64,000 bases of DNA. It comes from Caprimulgus europaeus (lineage: Eukaryota > Chordata > Aves > Caprimulgiformes > Caprimulgidae). The position numbers and the translations under genes were made by a program. Every line of letters starts with the position of its first letter. Positions within the stretch are counted from its first letter, which is position 1. Under the pieces are notes generated by a model, which made no database searches, had not been told where the DNA came from, and saw only the letters and a program-made list of their open reading frames with translations. The stretch is taken from positions 41,704,839 to 41,768,838 of the forward strand of contig OU015532.1 in the NCBI GenBank assembly GCA_907165065.1. Direction: 5' to 3'. Below are positions 51,301 through 62,101 of the stretch, one piece after another.

Positions 51301-51604
51301 GATACTGAAGAAGTTTTGGAGAACTGGAAGAAAGTTAGTGTTGCATTAGTATTTAAAAAGGGTAAATGGAATGTGCTGGATGGTTGTATTTAATTACATG
51401 TGCTGTTATATTCTCTACTTAGGTGAATAAGAGGTAATATGAAAATTGCTGCCTTAACTTCAGTCTGAGTAAAAATATCCAAATACTTGATAAAGGAGCA
51501 AAGAACTAGAAAAGGGTTTAGAATTACATGCCAATCAAAAGGGCTTATTTGAAAAGACTTCTTATTGCATTGTCTTTTTTTTAAATGAGTTTACAAGTTT
51601 GATA
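24332..51604. other. Intron 1, central segment, no exon seen
   Basis: I found no coding exon or classical repeat in this ~27 kb. The longest open frames are a 176-codon minus-strand frame at 24554-25084 and a 160-codon minus-strand frame at 34056-34538. Neither has a domain, a signal peptide plus anchor, or matching splice sites. Motif clusters that might be regulatory lie at 41093-41170 (TTTGAT repeats), 44003-44032 (CTATTTAT and TTATCT repeats) and 48579-48606 (inverted ACATGTGCA). A GT microsatellite lies at about 50311-50333. The rest is undistinguished A/T-rich intron. Confidence 0.5.
50311..50333. repeat. G-run plus (GT)n microsatellite
   Basis: A run of about eight G is followed by about eight GT units. 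A similar but shorter G-run plus GT tract lies near 54219-54232. Both are likely to vary in length between individuals. Confidence 0.85.
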
Positions 51605-51919
51605 AAAGTCAAGAAAGCTGGGGAAGGACTTTTCATAAGGACAGTTAATGACAGAACAAGGGGAAATGGCTTTAAGCTGAAAGAGGGGAGGTTTAGATTA
51701 GATATTAGGAAGAAATTCTTCCCCGTGAGAGTGGTGAGACACTGGAACAGGTTGCCCAGAGAAGCTGTGGCTGCTCCTCCCTGGAAGTGTTCAAGGCCAG
51801 GTTGGATGAGGCTTTGAGCAACCTGGTCTAGTGGAAAGGTGTCCCTGCTGATGGCAGGGTGGTTGGAACTGGATGAGCTTTAAGGTCCCTTCCAACCCAA
51901 ACCATTCTGTGATTCTATG
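51605..51919 (+). mobile_element. CR1 LINE 3' fragment, sense orientation
   Basis: This is the largest CR1 copy on the plus strand. It preserves the ORF2 C-terminus in frame at 51648-51760, with [21 protein letters not shown] and [11 protein letters not shown] visible. The CR1 3' UTR follows, ending ..CCAACCCAAACCATTCTGTGATTCTATG. It is about 315 bp and 5'-truncated near 51605. The sequence stays close to the family pattern, so it is probably younger than the 3419 copy. Confidence 0.95.
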
Positions 51920-54900
51920 TAGATGTAAGACATTCTGACTTCAGTCACATACTTAAATTGGTAACTCTTGATATGTACTTTATTGCATGTTTGGGCTGGT
52001 ACAAATCACTGTCATGTGTAGGTTTGAAAGAAAAATATAGGTAAGAATTGTTGTCGATTAACTCTGCCTGTAAGTTTCCTGTAAGGGTAAGTTCTGGGCT
52101 ATTTGCTATTTAAGTCAGAAGACAAGATAAAAACTGTACTGATAATCTGCTGATAACATAAAGATTAAGATAGGAAAAAATAAGGCAGTGTCCAACTCAC
52201 CAATGCAATAAAACCAAGTATCTCAAAAGGAAATAATACAGATACGGAGTGTGGGAGTACCTGTTCTGGGAGAAAATATGCCAGAGAGAGACTTGATGTC
52301 ATGGTGGATGATCAACTAAGAAGATTTATTTTGACCAAAATGACTGATGAGATTGTTTCATGGATAAAGAGGGAGATGTCAGGAGGGAGCAGAATGTCCG
52401 TTCTATAGCACGGCAATAGTGTGCACTGATTTTCAGCAAAAACTGGAGAGGTCTCTAAGAAGATCCTCAAGTATCACCTTATATAATAAGCGTGTTGCTC
52501 CTCTTTTTGACCATTGCCCGCATGGTCAGAGTACAAAAAGAGTGATGAAGTAAGTGAGGGGCATGGGGACCAACCAACTAATTAGCAAAGAATAAAAGAG
52601 TTTAATAGCAAGCAGCAGGAGATCACGGTGACATTTGCATGGTGAAAGGTTAATAACTTAAAGCTGTAAATACTCATGAAGGACGGAGATTATTTACTGA
52701 GCTTAAAGTGGAAAGTTTAAGAGTAACTGAAAAATACTAGCATCGGTGGTAGACAGAGTCTTCTTTTTGTCTAGTCTGACTTCCTGACAGTCAGATCTAT
52801 TAGTCTGTACATTAGTTTATCTTCTTAAAGAAGCAATGAGAAATATTGAGTTGCTATTTTGATATTGGATGGGGAAAAACACTAGAAAATGCTCTAAAGG
52901 AAATTCTGGTTTTAACAGGAAGATGCCTTGGCTGAACTGGAATTGATTTCCCATCATGAGTTCTATAAGTATTTTCTGTAATTTTCTTCTCTTCTCCAAA
53001 GTAACATTAGCACTGAGGAAAAATTTCAGCCTTGAAGGTGTCTGAATGCTTTTCTCTGTAAAGATAGTGAAAGAAATGGAATTACCTTCTGAGTGCTTGA
53101 GGCTTCTGATTCCACGGTGTTCGATTACAGAAAAAGCAATGAATTTGTGCTGTGCTGTTAAAAGATCCCATATTTTTTCTGTGACTGTTGAATATTGTTA
53201 CATTTACTGTTTCATTCTGATCATTTTATGTTCCTTAACGGCAGACTTATCTTAAAATCACAGATCTCCTTTCTCTCTGTTTTTTATTTGTTTTCACTCA
53301 AATCATTGCCTTTTACTGATCAAGGCAGAGAAATTATGAAGTTTATAAAAGTCTTTATTATTTGTTTAATGCTGAAATTAATGACATAGAAGAATTGCAT
53401 ACAAGCATGTATGAGAGGATATAATGTGGGGTTGTTGGAAGCATCTCTGGAGTTCCCAGTTTCAAAAGAAAGTGAAGAAGAGTTTCTTTTAATAACTGTG
53501 TATGCTAGATTTTCAATTCAACCAGAGAGGCCGAATGCGTGAGAGAAAAGAATACTTGAGATGTAAAGTAAGAGTATAGGCTGGACTGGAGTGTTACAAA
53601 GCCACTATCCACATCTCATGCATGGATTCATCATACTTTGAGTCCTCTTCTGCTCAACCATACCCTGAAATTCTTTGCTATGAGGAAATAAAAGAATGGG
53701 GGCATATTTCTGTGGGTGCATGTGAAAAAAATCCTAGTCTTCTGTGTAAGTATATTATGAACTCAGCTATAGTGACTGCCTTTCCTTCCTTTCATATACC
53801 CAGTTCAGTAAGTGACAACTTCCCAGGGTAGATAAGTAGGGTTGCTACCAGGCGTTTGAATGAACCCTCTTGGTTTGTTGCCAAAATTGAGTAGGATGCT
53901 GCTGACAGTCTGCACCATGGATAATGTAGTTAGCAGATCAGTTTTCATGGAGTGGTCTTTGTGACAAAGCAGTAGTTAAATTTTAATATCTCTTAATACC
54001 AGACCGGCAAACATCATAGACATTTATCTCAATGGTACAAAAAATATTTGTACCCTGTTTGTCTCAGCCATCACTAATGGCAATGGATTTCTTTTTGCAC
54101 TAAAGCAGTAAATTCATGTTCCAAGTAGCTTAGGCCTCTGTTCATGGCAGTCTGCCACTGGAACATGTGTTTGCTAATGAGAGAGAAGAGGGAAATCCCA
54201 AAGGTGTTTATGGAATTTGGGGGGGTGTGTGTGCAAGTCAAATATTTTGATTAACTTTTAGTTTTATCAGGAGGAACGTCTCTAGCACAACATCTGACAT
54301 GAGTGTGCTATGTTTTGTGGGTTCCATGATACTCACGCTATTTCCAAAATACACAAGCAGCTTGGAGCATGTGAGGAGATGAGTGGGTGGAACAGATTTT
54401 AGCCATGAGGGAAGTAAATACTGAAGCTACAGCAATGCTTGACAAAGAGAAGATACAGAACAGAACAGCTTCTCAACAGTTGGGAGGAGCAGACTCAAAT
54501 TGTCAAAAAGTCTTGTTCTCTTTCCACCGCAAAATTTCTTTTAATATGGTGAAACAGATTTGTTTGCAATATGTGATTGAGTTTTAGTGTGGATTTTATT
54601 TTATTTCATTTTACAGTTTTATGAAGATATTCCCTTATCATTTTTCCTAAGGCAAGCCTTTCGTAAGGCTGGACAAACAAAAATTTGCATTCTTTTTGAG
54701 GATTTCACCCCATTATTGAAGATAGCTTACTTAGCAGACCAGTGTCAGCGTCTTATATATAGTGCAGAATCAGCTTTTCAAACATTAATATCCCCACATT
54801 TTTGAACACAGAGGTAGGAAGAAATGTAGTGTTTGACAATTGGTCTGTAAAGACCACAGGTCTGTTATCAGTACAGCATGAGTCTCCTGCAGCACTAAAA

Positions 54901-56290
54901 GTTCTAAACTTCTAAAGTTATCCTTTCCTTGGAACCCCATGTCTTTAGTACTATAATAAAAGATGGAAGGATGTAGCATTCTCATGCTATGAAACATTTC
55001 ACAGCCTTTTACTCACCAAGTGAGTAAAATATATGATTATTTATTGACATAAATAATATAATTTAAAATATATTATTTATTATATTTATTTATTATATAA
55101 ATTAATATATAATTTAAATATATATATTAAAATGAAAATAATTTTAGCAGTTTAAAATCAGACCCAGTATTGCTGCAAAACTAAAATCAGTGGTAAGTTT
55201 GAAAAAGCTGAACATATGTTCAAGTTTGGGGGTTTTTTTATTTTTCTTTTTCTAGATCCTTCTGTATGTTTTCATAATATTACTGTTCAGATTAGTTCTT
55301 CTGAGAATATCTTAGCTGTTATCAAATGGCATGTATATACATCTTTGTCTCAACTGCAATTCATGTGAATAGGTTTCCTGTCTCGTTCAACATGATTTCA
55401 CATTTTTATATTGCTGAATTCATAACCTGCATGACTGAGGTTTGAAAGCAACTCATTTTGCATCTCTCTGTCTTTGAATGCCTTTTGAAAACAAATATGA
55501 TTGTTTTGGTCAACTTGTTTGTGATTCCTAGAAAAGAAAAGACCAAGGACAATCTTAGATAAAGATTACTGAATGCTTAGTTGAGGACTTGGGTATTTTC
55601 ATGTGCACAGGTCAAATAAATAAAAATCCACCGCTGGTATGAGTTGTTCAAAGAGAAGTGAGAAGGTACTGAATATTCAATTGTCATAAGTACTACAAGG
55701 AAAAATAATTTTGGTAAATTTGTTTTATTTTGAATAATAAACTTTCATCCAGAAGAACACCTCTGTTTAAAACCAGCTAATCCTAGCATGCTGGATTTAA
55801 TATTCACATTAGCGAAGTAGAAAATAATTTCTCTGGTCTTTTATATATCTTCTGAGATTTTGGCCTTTTTTTCCACCACAACTAAACTTTACATCTGGAC
55901 TCTAAGATTTAACCTGAACAAAAATACAGAAATGTTTGTGTATTGGTGTCGTAAGTATGATCAATTGTCACAGTTACTAATGAAGATTTTTATACATATA
56001 TGACAAAAGGATCCCTGAGATGGAGCAGTGCAGGTGGATTAATAAGAAGGGTTTTGGAGAGAAAATGTATTCATGCTTCATGCCTGGCCATAAGAAAGGA
56101 ATCTGTTCTATGAACGTGTGCAGTGATGCAAGGGTTTTATTAGCATTACTTTCAGATGGGGCATTGTTCTCATGTTATGAAGATGAGAGCAAGTCCTCCC
56201 TCCTTATGCAAGTCCTCCCAAAGGATTGCTGATAAATCCATGTCATGTACTGTATAGCGATTGTATATTTTACAGCTGAACTCTTTTTCG
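51920..56290. other. Intron 1, segment between CR1 copies
   Basis: No coding exon is recognised. It contains an AT-only block at 55049-55133 and a short G-run/GT tract at about 54219-54232. The open frames at 53046-53389, 53622-53831 and 54387-54805 show no domain. Confidence 0.5.
55049..55133. repeat. AT-only block with short inverted repeats
   Basis: The 85 consecutive A/T bases include AAATAATATA and its inverse TATATTATTT separated by 8 nt. It is low-complexity and easily unwound, and could be a matrix-attachment-type or mutation-prone tract. Confidence 0.85.
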
Positions 56291-56402
56291 AATCATAGAA
56301 TGGTTTGGTTCAGAATGGACCTTTAAAGATCATCTAGTCCAGTCCCCCTGTCATGGGCAGGGACATCTGTCACTAGATCAGGTTGCTCAAAGGCCCATCC
56401 AA
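56291..56402 (-). mobile_element. CR1 LINE 3'-end fragment, antisense
   Basis: About 112 bp of the CR1 3' end starts AATCATAGAATGGTTTGG, followed by 'acctttaaagatcatctagtccagtcccc' and 'gtcatgggcagggacat..aggttgctcaaaggcccatcca'. It ends abruptly at 56402. Only 3' UTR remains, with no coding part. Confidence 0.93.
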
Positions 56403-57062
56403 TATGAATGCTTTAGAGTTGTTGGCAGCCAGCTAGATGTACTGTTACTGCAGCACTGGGGCTACTGGGCAATGTCTCTTTAGTGGTTATATACTGGTAA
56501 AAATGGGAGTGTATAAAGCATAGTAACGAACACATTAGTAAGTATTTTCTTGTAGTTATGTTTCTGGGAAGTAGTAGGGCTGTTTTGAAACATCATCAGG
56601 ACAATACTGCACCAGTGCACTGTAATGAGGGTGGGTGTAATACAACAGGGCTCTGTTGAATATGTTTTCATGTTTAACAATATGGGAGCAGGGTTTTGTA
56701 TAGAAACACCAAACTCTTCCCCTGTTCTTTTTGTTTTGTTGTAGTTGTTGTCTCCTGTTCTGGATCACATGAAGAAAACTCTTCTTCACCAAATCCACCT
56801 CAGAAGCTCTCCCTGATAAAAAATAGGATGATATCATTGCATCAGCCTTCTAAACCAGGTACTACAAGTCTTCTTCCTTCCATCCTCCTCATTTCTAGTT
56901 CAGAATCTATGTGCAAGATAGATGCCAGCAGTCACAAGGACCCTTTACTAGAAAGCTATGCCACTGGCTTTCTGACTGGAAAAGGAGCAATGACTCAGAA
57001 AGGCCAGTGTAACCTCAAGGGAATCCCTTACTTCCATATAAAAAAAACCCCAAAACAAATAT
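56403..57062. other. Intron 1, segment between CR1 and the purine tract
   Basis: The 122-codon frame at 56696-57064 is serine- and proline-rich, runs into an A-rich tract, and has no recognisable domain or splice context. I take it as chance. No other feature is seen. Confidence 0.5.
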
Positions 57063-57243
57063 AGGGAAAAGAAAAAGAAAAAGAAAAAGAAAAAGAAAAG
57101 AAAAGAAAAGAAAAGAAAAGAAAAGAAAAGAAAAGAAAAGAAAAGAAAAGAAAAGAAAAGAAAAGAAAAGAAAAGAAAAGAAAAGAAAAGAAAAGAAAAG
57201 AAAAGAAAAGAAAAGAAAAGAAAAGAAAAGAAAAGAAAAAGAA
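57063..57243 (+). repeat. (AAAAG)n pentanucleotide array, 181-nt pure purine tract
   Basis: The tract opens with about four AAAAAG hexamers, changes at about 57095 to roughly 28 uninterrupted AAAAG pentamers, and ends with one AAAAAG. Every base from 57063 to 57243 is a purine. On the minus strand it reads as Phe/Leu/Ser repeat frames, which are not genes. Such tracts can form triplex DNA and are length-unstable. Confidence 0.97.
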
Positions 57244-57595
57244 TCTTTTCCATCAACACAGTGAAATCTACCAGCTTTGGGTTTGGGAGTTCTTGAAATA
57301 AAAACTAATTGGTGGAGCTGCTTTCCAGCAGCTATAGAACAAAATACCTTTCTTGATACCAAATGATGGTTTTGGTTTTTTTTTCAACTGGAATTTTCTT
57401 TTTTAGGCATTGTAAAAGCCCAGTGAGCTGGTCAAAATGCTTATGAGATAGGTAAGATGAATTTGGTCTCACTGTGGTGGCAGGATAGGTGCAGCAAACA
57501 CTATACTTATTAATGCCTCAGAGAAATGAACCAGCTGCTGTCAGTGGCATGGAAACTTGGAAACTGAAGTGATGCTTTTTAATTTAGTGAAATAA
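57244..57595. other. Intron 1, gap between the purine tract and a CR1
   Basis: These 352 bp are non-coding with no recognisable feature. Confidence 0.5.
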
Positions 57596-58530
57596 TCACA
57601 GAATGGTTGAGATTGGAAGGGATCTCCTGAGATCATCTAGTCCAACCCCTCTGACTCAAGTAGAGTGAGCTAGAGCCAGTTGCCCATGGCCATGTCCAAA
57701 TGACTTCTGAATATCTCCATAAATGGAGACTGCACAACTTCTTTGGGCAACCTGTTCCAGTGTTGGACTGCTCTTGTGGTGAAAAGGTGTTTTCTTCTGT
57801 TCAGATTGAATTTCCTGTTTTTTTTAAATTTGTGCTCATTGCTTCTTGTTCTGTCAGTGGACACTACTGAGAAGTGTCTGGCTTCCTCTTCATTCCTTCC
57901 CATCAAGTGTTTGTACATATTCATAAACTCCCCTGAGCCTTCTCTTCTACAGGCTGAACAGTCCCAGCTCTGTCAGCCTCTCCTCTTATGAAAATTGCTC
58001 CAGTCCCTCAGTCATCTTTGTGGACCTATGCTGGACTTGCTCCAGTAAGTCTGTATCTTTCTTGTATGGAGAAGACCAGAGCTGGGCACAGTGCTCCATA
58101 CGTGGTCTTACCAATGCTGAGTAGAGAGGAAGGATCACCTCTTCCCATCTGTTGCCAATGCTTTTCCTAATGCAGCCCAGAAGGCTGCTGGGTGCCTTTG
58201 TCATGAGGGTGCATTGCTGGCTCATGGACAGCTGCTTGTCTACCAGGAGCCTAAAGTCCTTCTCTTCAGAGCTGCATTGCAGCAAGTCAGCCCCCAGCAT
58301 GTACTGGTGCCAGAGGTTAATCCTCCCCAGATGCAGGGCTTGGCATTTCCTGCTGTTGAATTTCAAGAGGTTCCTATAAGCCTGATCTCCAGCCTGTCCA
58401 GGCTACTCTGAGTGTCAGCAAAGCCATCTGGTGTGTCATCTGCTCCTCCCTGTTTTGTACCTCTGTAAATTTGCTGAGGGTGCACTCTGCCCCTTTAGTC
58501 CAGGTCATTAATGAAGATGCTAAACAATAA
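57596..58530 (-). mobile_element. CR1 LINE, ~0.9-kb truncated copy, antisense
   Basis: The copy starts TCACAGAATGGTTGAGATTGG and runs through the antisense ORF2 C-terminus. On the minus strand, 57670-57924 shows TDRTRSNEHKF and QHWNRLPKEVV, and 57986-58366 shows LHLGRINLWHQYML, LGCIRKSIG and LYSALVRPRMEHC from the reverse-transcriptase C-terminal region. The two parts are in different frames with a stop between them, so the copy is inactive. The 5' truncation is near 58530 after 'ccaggtcattaatgaagatgctaaacaata'. It differs throughout from the similarly sized 2263-3159 copy, indicating another subfamily or greater age. Confidence 0.95.
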
Positions 58531-61071
58531 AGAAAGGCCTGTGCATGCTAGAAAAGTCACACGCATTCTTCACAGGAGGTGACAAGGTGACCTAGACTTG
58601 CCAGAGAGAAGTTTCTTATGGTAACATCTTGCAGATGGTTTCTAATTCTTTAAGGTGTGAACCTCCTTTCTAACATGCCCTGTGACTGTGCATGAGCTTT
58701 CCTCAATCTAAGCTTCTTCAGAGCACTTCTGTAACACCTTAAATTATGTCCTTTGCTGACTGTTGTAAGACAGATATATTTCTCTCTCTATTTTACTTTT
58801 TTTTCTTTTCATTTCTGTCACATTTTGCCTTTTTGGGGACCTACGCTTGAAATTCTCCAGGTTCATAGGTGCTAAGCAAAGCTGGATGTGAAGCATCTGT
58901 GAGGTGGTACACAGCAGTGGCAGAGCTTGCAGCTTTCAGTGTTCTGTTATATGGTGACCACACAAGTGTACCCAGTCCTTCTGGTCTGTGATTTAAGCTA
59001 AACAACTTCTTGTTGATTGATCTTTCCATTACGATGCAATGCACGTGATCCATTGCCAGAAATCTCGGACTTCTATTTTACCAGATGTCAACAAGTTCTC
59101 TGATCTATTTCAGAGTCTTCTTCCAGACATTCAGGTCCTCTCAGGCCTCAGGTTTTGGCAGATGGGCTTTATATAGCCTGGAGAGCATGGGAATTACATG
59201 CTTTTGAAGGAGAACCTTGTGTTCACTGCAGACTGCTTTGATGTGTGAGGCACATTCTAATGGTTAAGTCTGAACTGGTACAGTCCTTGCTGGGTATTGG
59301 TAAGATTTAATGAAATTATTTTGTCATAAATACTAGTTTCAAGTAATCTTCTATTTATTTTTAAAAAGTGAATTTTTTCTTTCTCAAGTCCTTACTTTGC
59401 TCTCTTTCACTGTCATGCTGTTGTGAGAGAAATTGCTTTCTGGGTTTTGCGACCAACTGGATTTTTATCTGATAAAAATATTACTACTACTGACTGTAAG
59501 TCTGTGAGTACTGAGTTAACCTGTCAAATAAATTTGAAACAGCACAGCAGGTCTGGATCAGGACTCTGCTTTGTCTCACACAGCCATGGAGTTTCTGAGC
59601 TATTTAGGTCCCTAAAGCTATTTTACTGGATCATCTAACCATAGCCTGAAGCTGTGCAGACATCTTTCCCTACATCCAGCAGATCCAGGAGAGTGGCTGT
59701 TGTCCTCCTCCCCGTGCCCTGCTGGAACGTGGCATTGCACACGCACGATTTGACAGTTCACCTGCTTGTGGCTTCCATTTAAAAATGATAGGCTGAGCAG
59801 TGCAATAGACCTTCACTAAGCGGTATGGACCTGTGGAGGTGGGCTGAGAAGCTCAGGTGGTTGGCCCAGCTGGTAGGTTGAGAGAAGCAGTAACCTGCAG
59901 CAGCAAGCAGGCCAGACAGAGGTGTTCAGGTGGGAGTTCACAGCCTTTCATAAGCCACAGTGATGTGCAACTCTGTGGTTCCCTCACCCCTGCATGCTGA
60001 GGGCTCTTTTATTAAATTGTTGTTACAGTTGACTTTAAAAACTAGGAGGACTTGTCTACTTCAGCTGTTGCACTCAACAGATGCTTCCATTTCTTCTTTT
60101 TCTGAAAGCTTATTATATCCCTGACCTTAATTCTGCTCTTTACACCCATCTTTTCTCCTCCCCAGGAATAGAGCTACCAAAGGCCTAACACGTCATTCAT
60201 GTTTGCAAGGTCTGAATACCCTCTGAACATTAGGATCCTGAATACAAATATTTAGTCTCTTACTATTTCTTATATGGCCTAGGGGTCCTTCAGTTATTAC
60301 TGTAATATTATTATTACTACTGAAATAAATATCATGCAAGTTAATATCAGCTTACCATATCTATTCATCCCCGCTCTGTGTGGGAGAGCCTTGTGCAGCT
60401 AACATCCCTTCAGGGAGTTTATATTAGATTGATGAGAGAACAGTGAATTACTTCTTGTCTGGTTTATAATATGCTGATTATGAAAAATTCTGTCTGGGAT
60501 GACCTAGTGTTCTCAGTGCTGCAAATGGACTCTGGAGTTTGTTAAGAGACTGCTATTGTCTGTCCTGCTGGGGGAAAGCAAAACTGGTTAAAAATACATA
60601 TATATGTAAACCTTGCATTGCTCAGCTATTGTGCTTGAGACCCTGTCAAGATCTTTCTATTGCTGAGACAGGGTTGACCTTAGAGTTTCATTTGTTCTTC
60701 TCTGCCAAAATGCTAAATCCATACAGTTTCAATATCCTTGCTGCACTAGCTATTCTTATTCAGGATTTTATGTGCATGTGCACTAGAGCTTCCACTGCTG
60801 TAAATTCACTGTTGATATCAGTGGGAGGATGCTGATTTACACCTGCCAAGAATTTGAAGGGTTGTTTTTCTTTTTGGCATGTCCCACACCCACCCTGGGA
60901 AATACGCTGTTGTTATTGCACAAGATAAACTTTCTTTTTTCCCTTCAACTCTTCCATTTCTTGGGAGAGAGAGCCTATATACGCTGTAGATCTGCTGATT
61001 CATGTGCCCATATCACCCCTGCACCCTGAACTGGGGAAGGCCTCAATGAAACCTTTGGTTTCTCATAACAG
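58531..61071. other. Intron 1, 3' segment
   Basis: About 2.5 kb leads to the exon-2 acceptor TTTCTCATAACAG. No exon or repeat family is recognised. The open frames at 58841-59053, 59423-59638 and 60539-60835 lack any domain. Confidence 0.5.
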
Positions 61072-61227
61072 AAATCTCTTGTATCATCGGCTCAAGCTGT
61101 TCATGGGTGACGTCTGCAGACAATTTTGGAAAACCAGACTGGGTGTTGTCTTCAGCTGGTGTCCTGGTGTCCCAGAAGAGGCAGCAGCTGCTTCTGGAAA
61201 ACAGTTCCTCCCGTGGAGATGTTGAAG
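61072..61227 (+). CDS. Exon 2: start of a MAM-like extracellular domain
   Basis: The exon is bounded by TTTCTCATAACAG/A and G/GTAGGC. It is 156 nt, phase 1 at both ends, and joins in frame to exons 1 and 3. It encodes residues 15-66 of the joined protein, with Cys18, Cys24, Trp26, DNFGKPDW at 31-38 and a possible N-glycosylation site N58-S-S. The pattern of two close cysteines, a tryptophan, an acidic loop, 'DW', then ~25 residues to 'G..FLLNTS' in the next exon fits the first strands of a MAM domain, an adhesion module of about 170 residues. The split Gly codon at its 3' border is where I recall MAM modules of ALK and type-IIb receptor phosphatases also being interrupted. The exon is not recognisable as any other fold. 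The 5' link to exon 1 spans 42.5 kb. Confidence 0.68.
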
Positions 61228-61878
61228 GTAGGCAGAGCTACAGTTCCTCTCAAATGGACACCTTTCTCCTGGCAGTGGTGGCAGCTGTGGGTGGCAGCAA
61301 CAGGAGCCAGCAGGCCGAGGCCTCAGGCACTTGTCACTAAAAATACAGCCATGTGCTGCTTCTGGTGCACAACTTGCAAGTGTGCTGTCACTTAGTGCCC
61401 CAAGAGCCACTAAGAGCCATATAATGTATATGTGCTGCCTGAGTTGTGTACATATGTAGCCTGTACACAGCCAGCCCCTTTATATCCTCCTTCTGTATCT
61501 CCCAGGTTTAGGATAAGCTACTTTTGCTTACAGAAACTGAATTTTTCTTAGGAACCTCAATCTTTTACAAGCCAGAGCTGGCTCCACATGTCTACTGTCT
61601 GATTTGCAAAGTCTTTGGCTTTTGTTTTGTTGTCTTCACTCTACTTTGTCTGGTTTCTTCTCATTCCTTCTATCACTTCTTTACTTATTTCTCACATTTT
61701 TACTTTATTCTCCTTTCTCTACTTTCTGGGGTTTTGGGGGGTTTTGTGCATAGTCCTCTCCTTTCTCATGATTCCTTTCTTCAAACTCCTTATCCATTTT
61801 TCTCTTACTGTCTCTCTTCCATCCACACTATGTGTCTCTTCTTTGTTTGTTTTTGTTTGTTTTTCTTTTTCCTCACAG
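61228..61878. other. Intron 2
   Basis: This 651-bp intron has donor GTAGGC and acceptor CCTCACAG preceded by a very long pyrimidine-rich stretch (about 61600-61870, TTTGTTTG and TTTTTC repeats). That stretch gives chance hydrophobic open frames at 61524-61896 which merge into exon 3. They are not coding by themselves. Confidence 0.65.
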
Positions 61879-62101
61879 GGGACATTTTCCTCCTGAACAC
61901 GAGTAGGCTCCCAGATAGATGTGAGTTCAGCCTGCATAGCCCCATCCTGCCTGGGAGCTTGGACTCTTGCTTGCTGGAACTGGCCATATATTCACAGGAT
62001 GCTGTTCCTCTCCTCCAGAGGTTCACAGTTGAAATCAGATATGTGGAGACAAACAGAAATATAATGATTTCTCTGAGAGTTGTCCATGAGGAGGATGCTG
62101 G
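61879..62101 (+). CDS. Exon 3: middle of the MAM-like domain
   Basis: The 223-nt exon lies between CCTCACAG/GG and GG/GTAAGA, entering in phase 1 and leaving in phase 2. It encodes residues 67-140: GDIFLLNTSRLPDRC, Ser-Pro at 87-88, then Cys97 followed by LLELAIYSQD and a strand pair ending RVVHEEDAG. The order 'G.FLLLNTS - SP - C L - short strand - FTVEIRYVE' matches the MAM core, where a hydrophobic strand, a Ser-Pro and a cysteine-led strand recur. N73-T-S is a potential glycosylation site. By eye it lines up best with the first MAM module of ALK (SFLLLNTS.., then HCTLAVSVHRH), including a similar distance to the exon end. Receptor phosphatase MAM exons, as I recall them, run further. The rest of the protein lies beyond 64000, so kinase or transmembrane parts are unseen. 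Confidence 0.75.

Noticed and set aside
56948-57362. Phe/Leu/Ser repeat 'proteins' on the minus strand
   Set aside because: They are translations of the AAAAG microsatellite, not genes.
61524-61878. Hydrophobic open frame upstream of exon 3, looking like a multi-pass membrane protein
   Set aside because: It reads through the pyrimidine-rich intron 2 end. The acceptor CCTCACAG at 61871-61878 and phase matching show that only 61879 onwards is exon.
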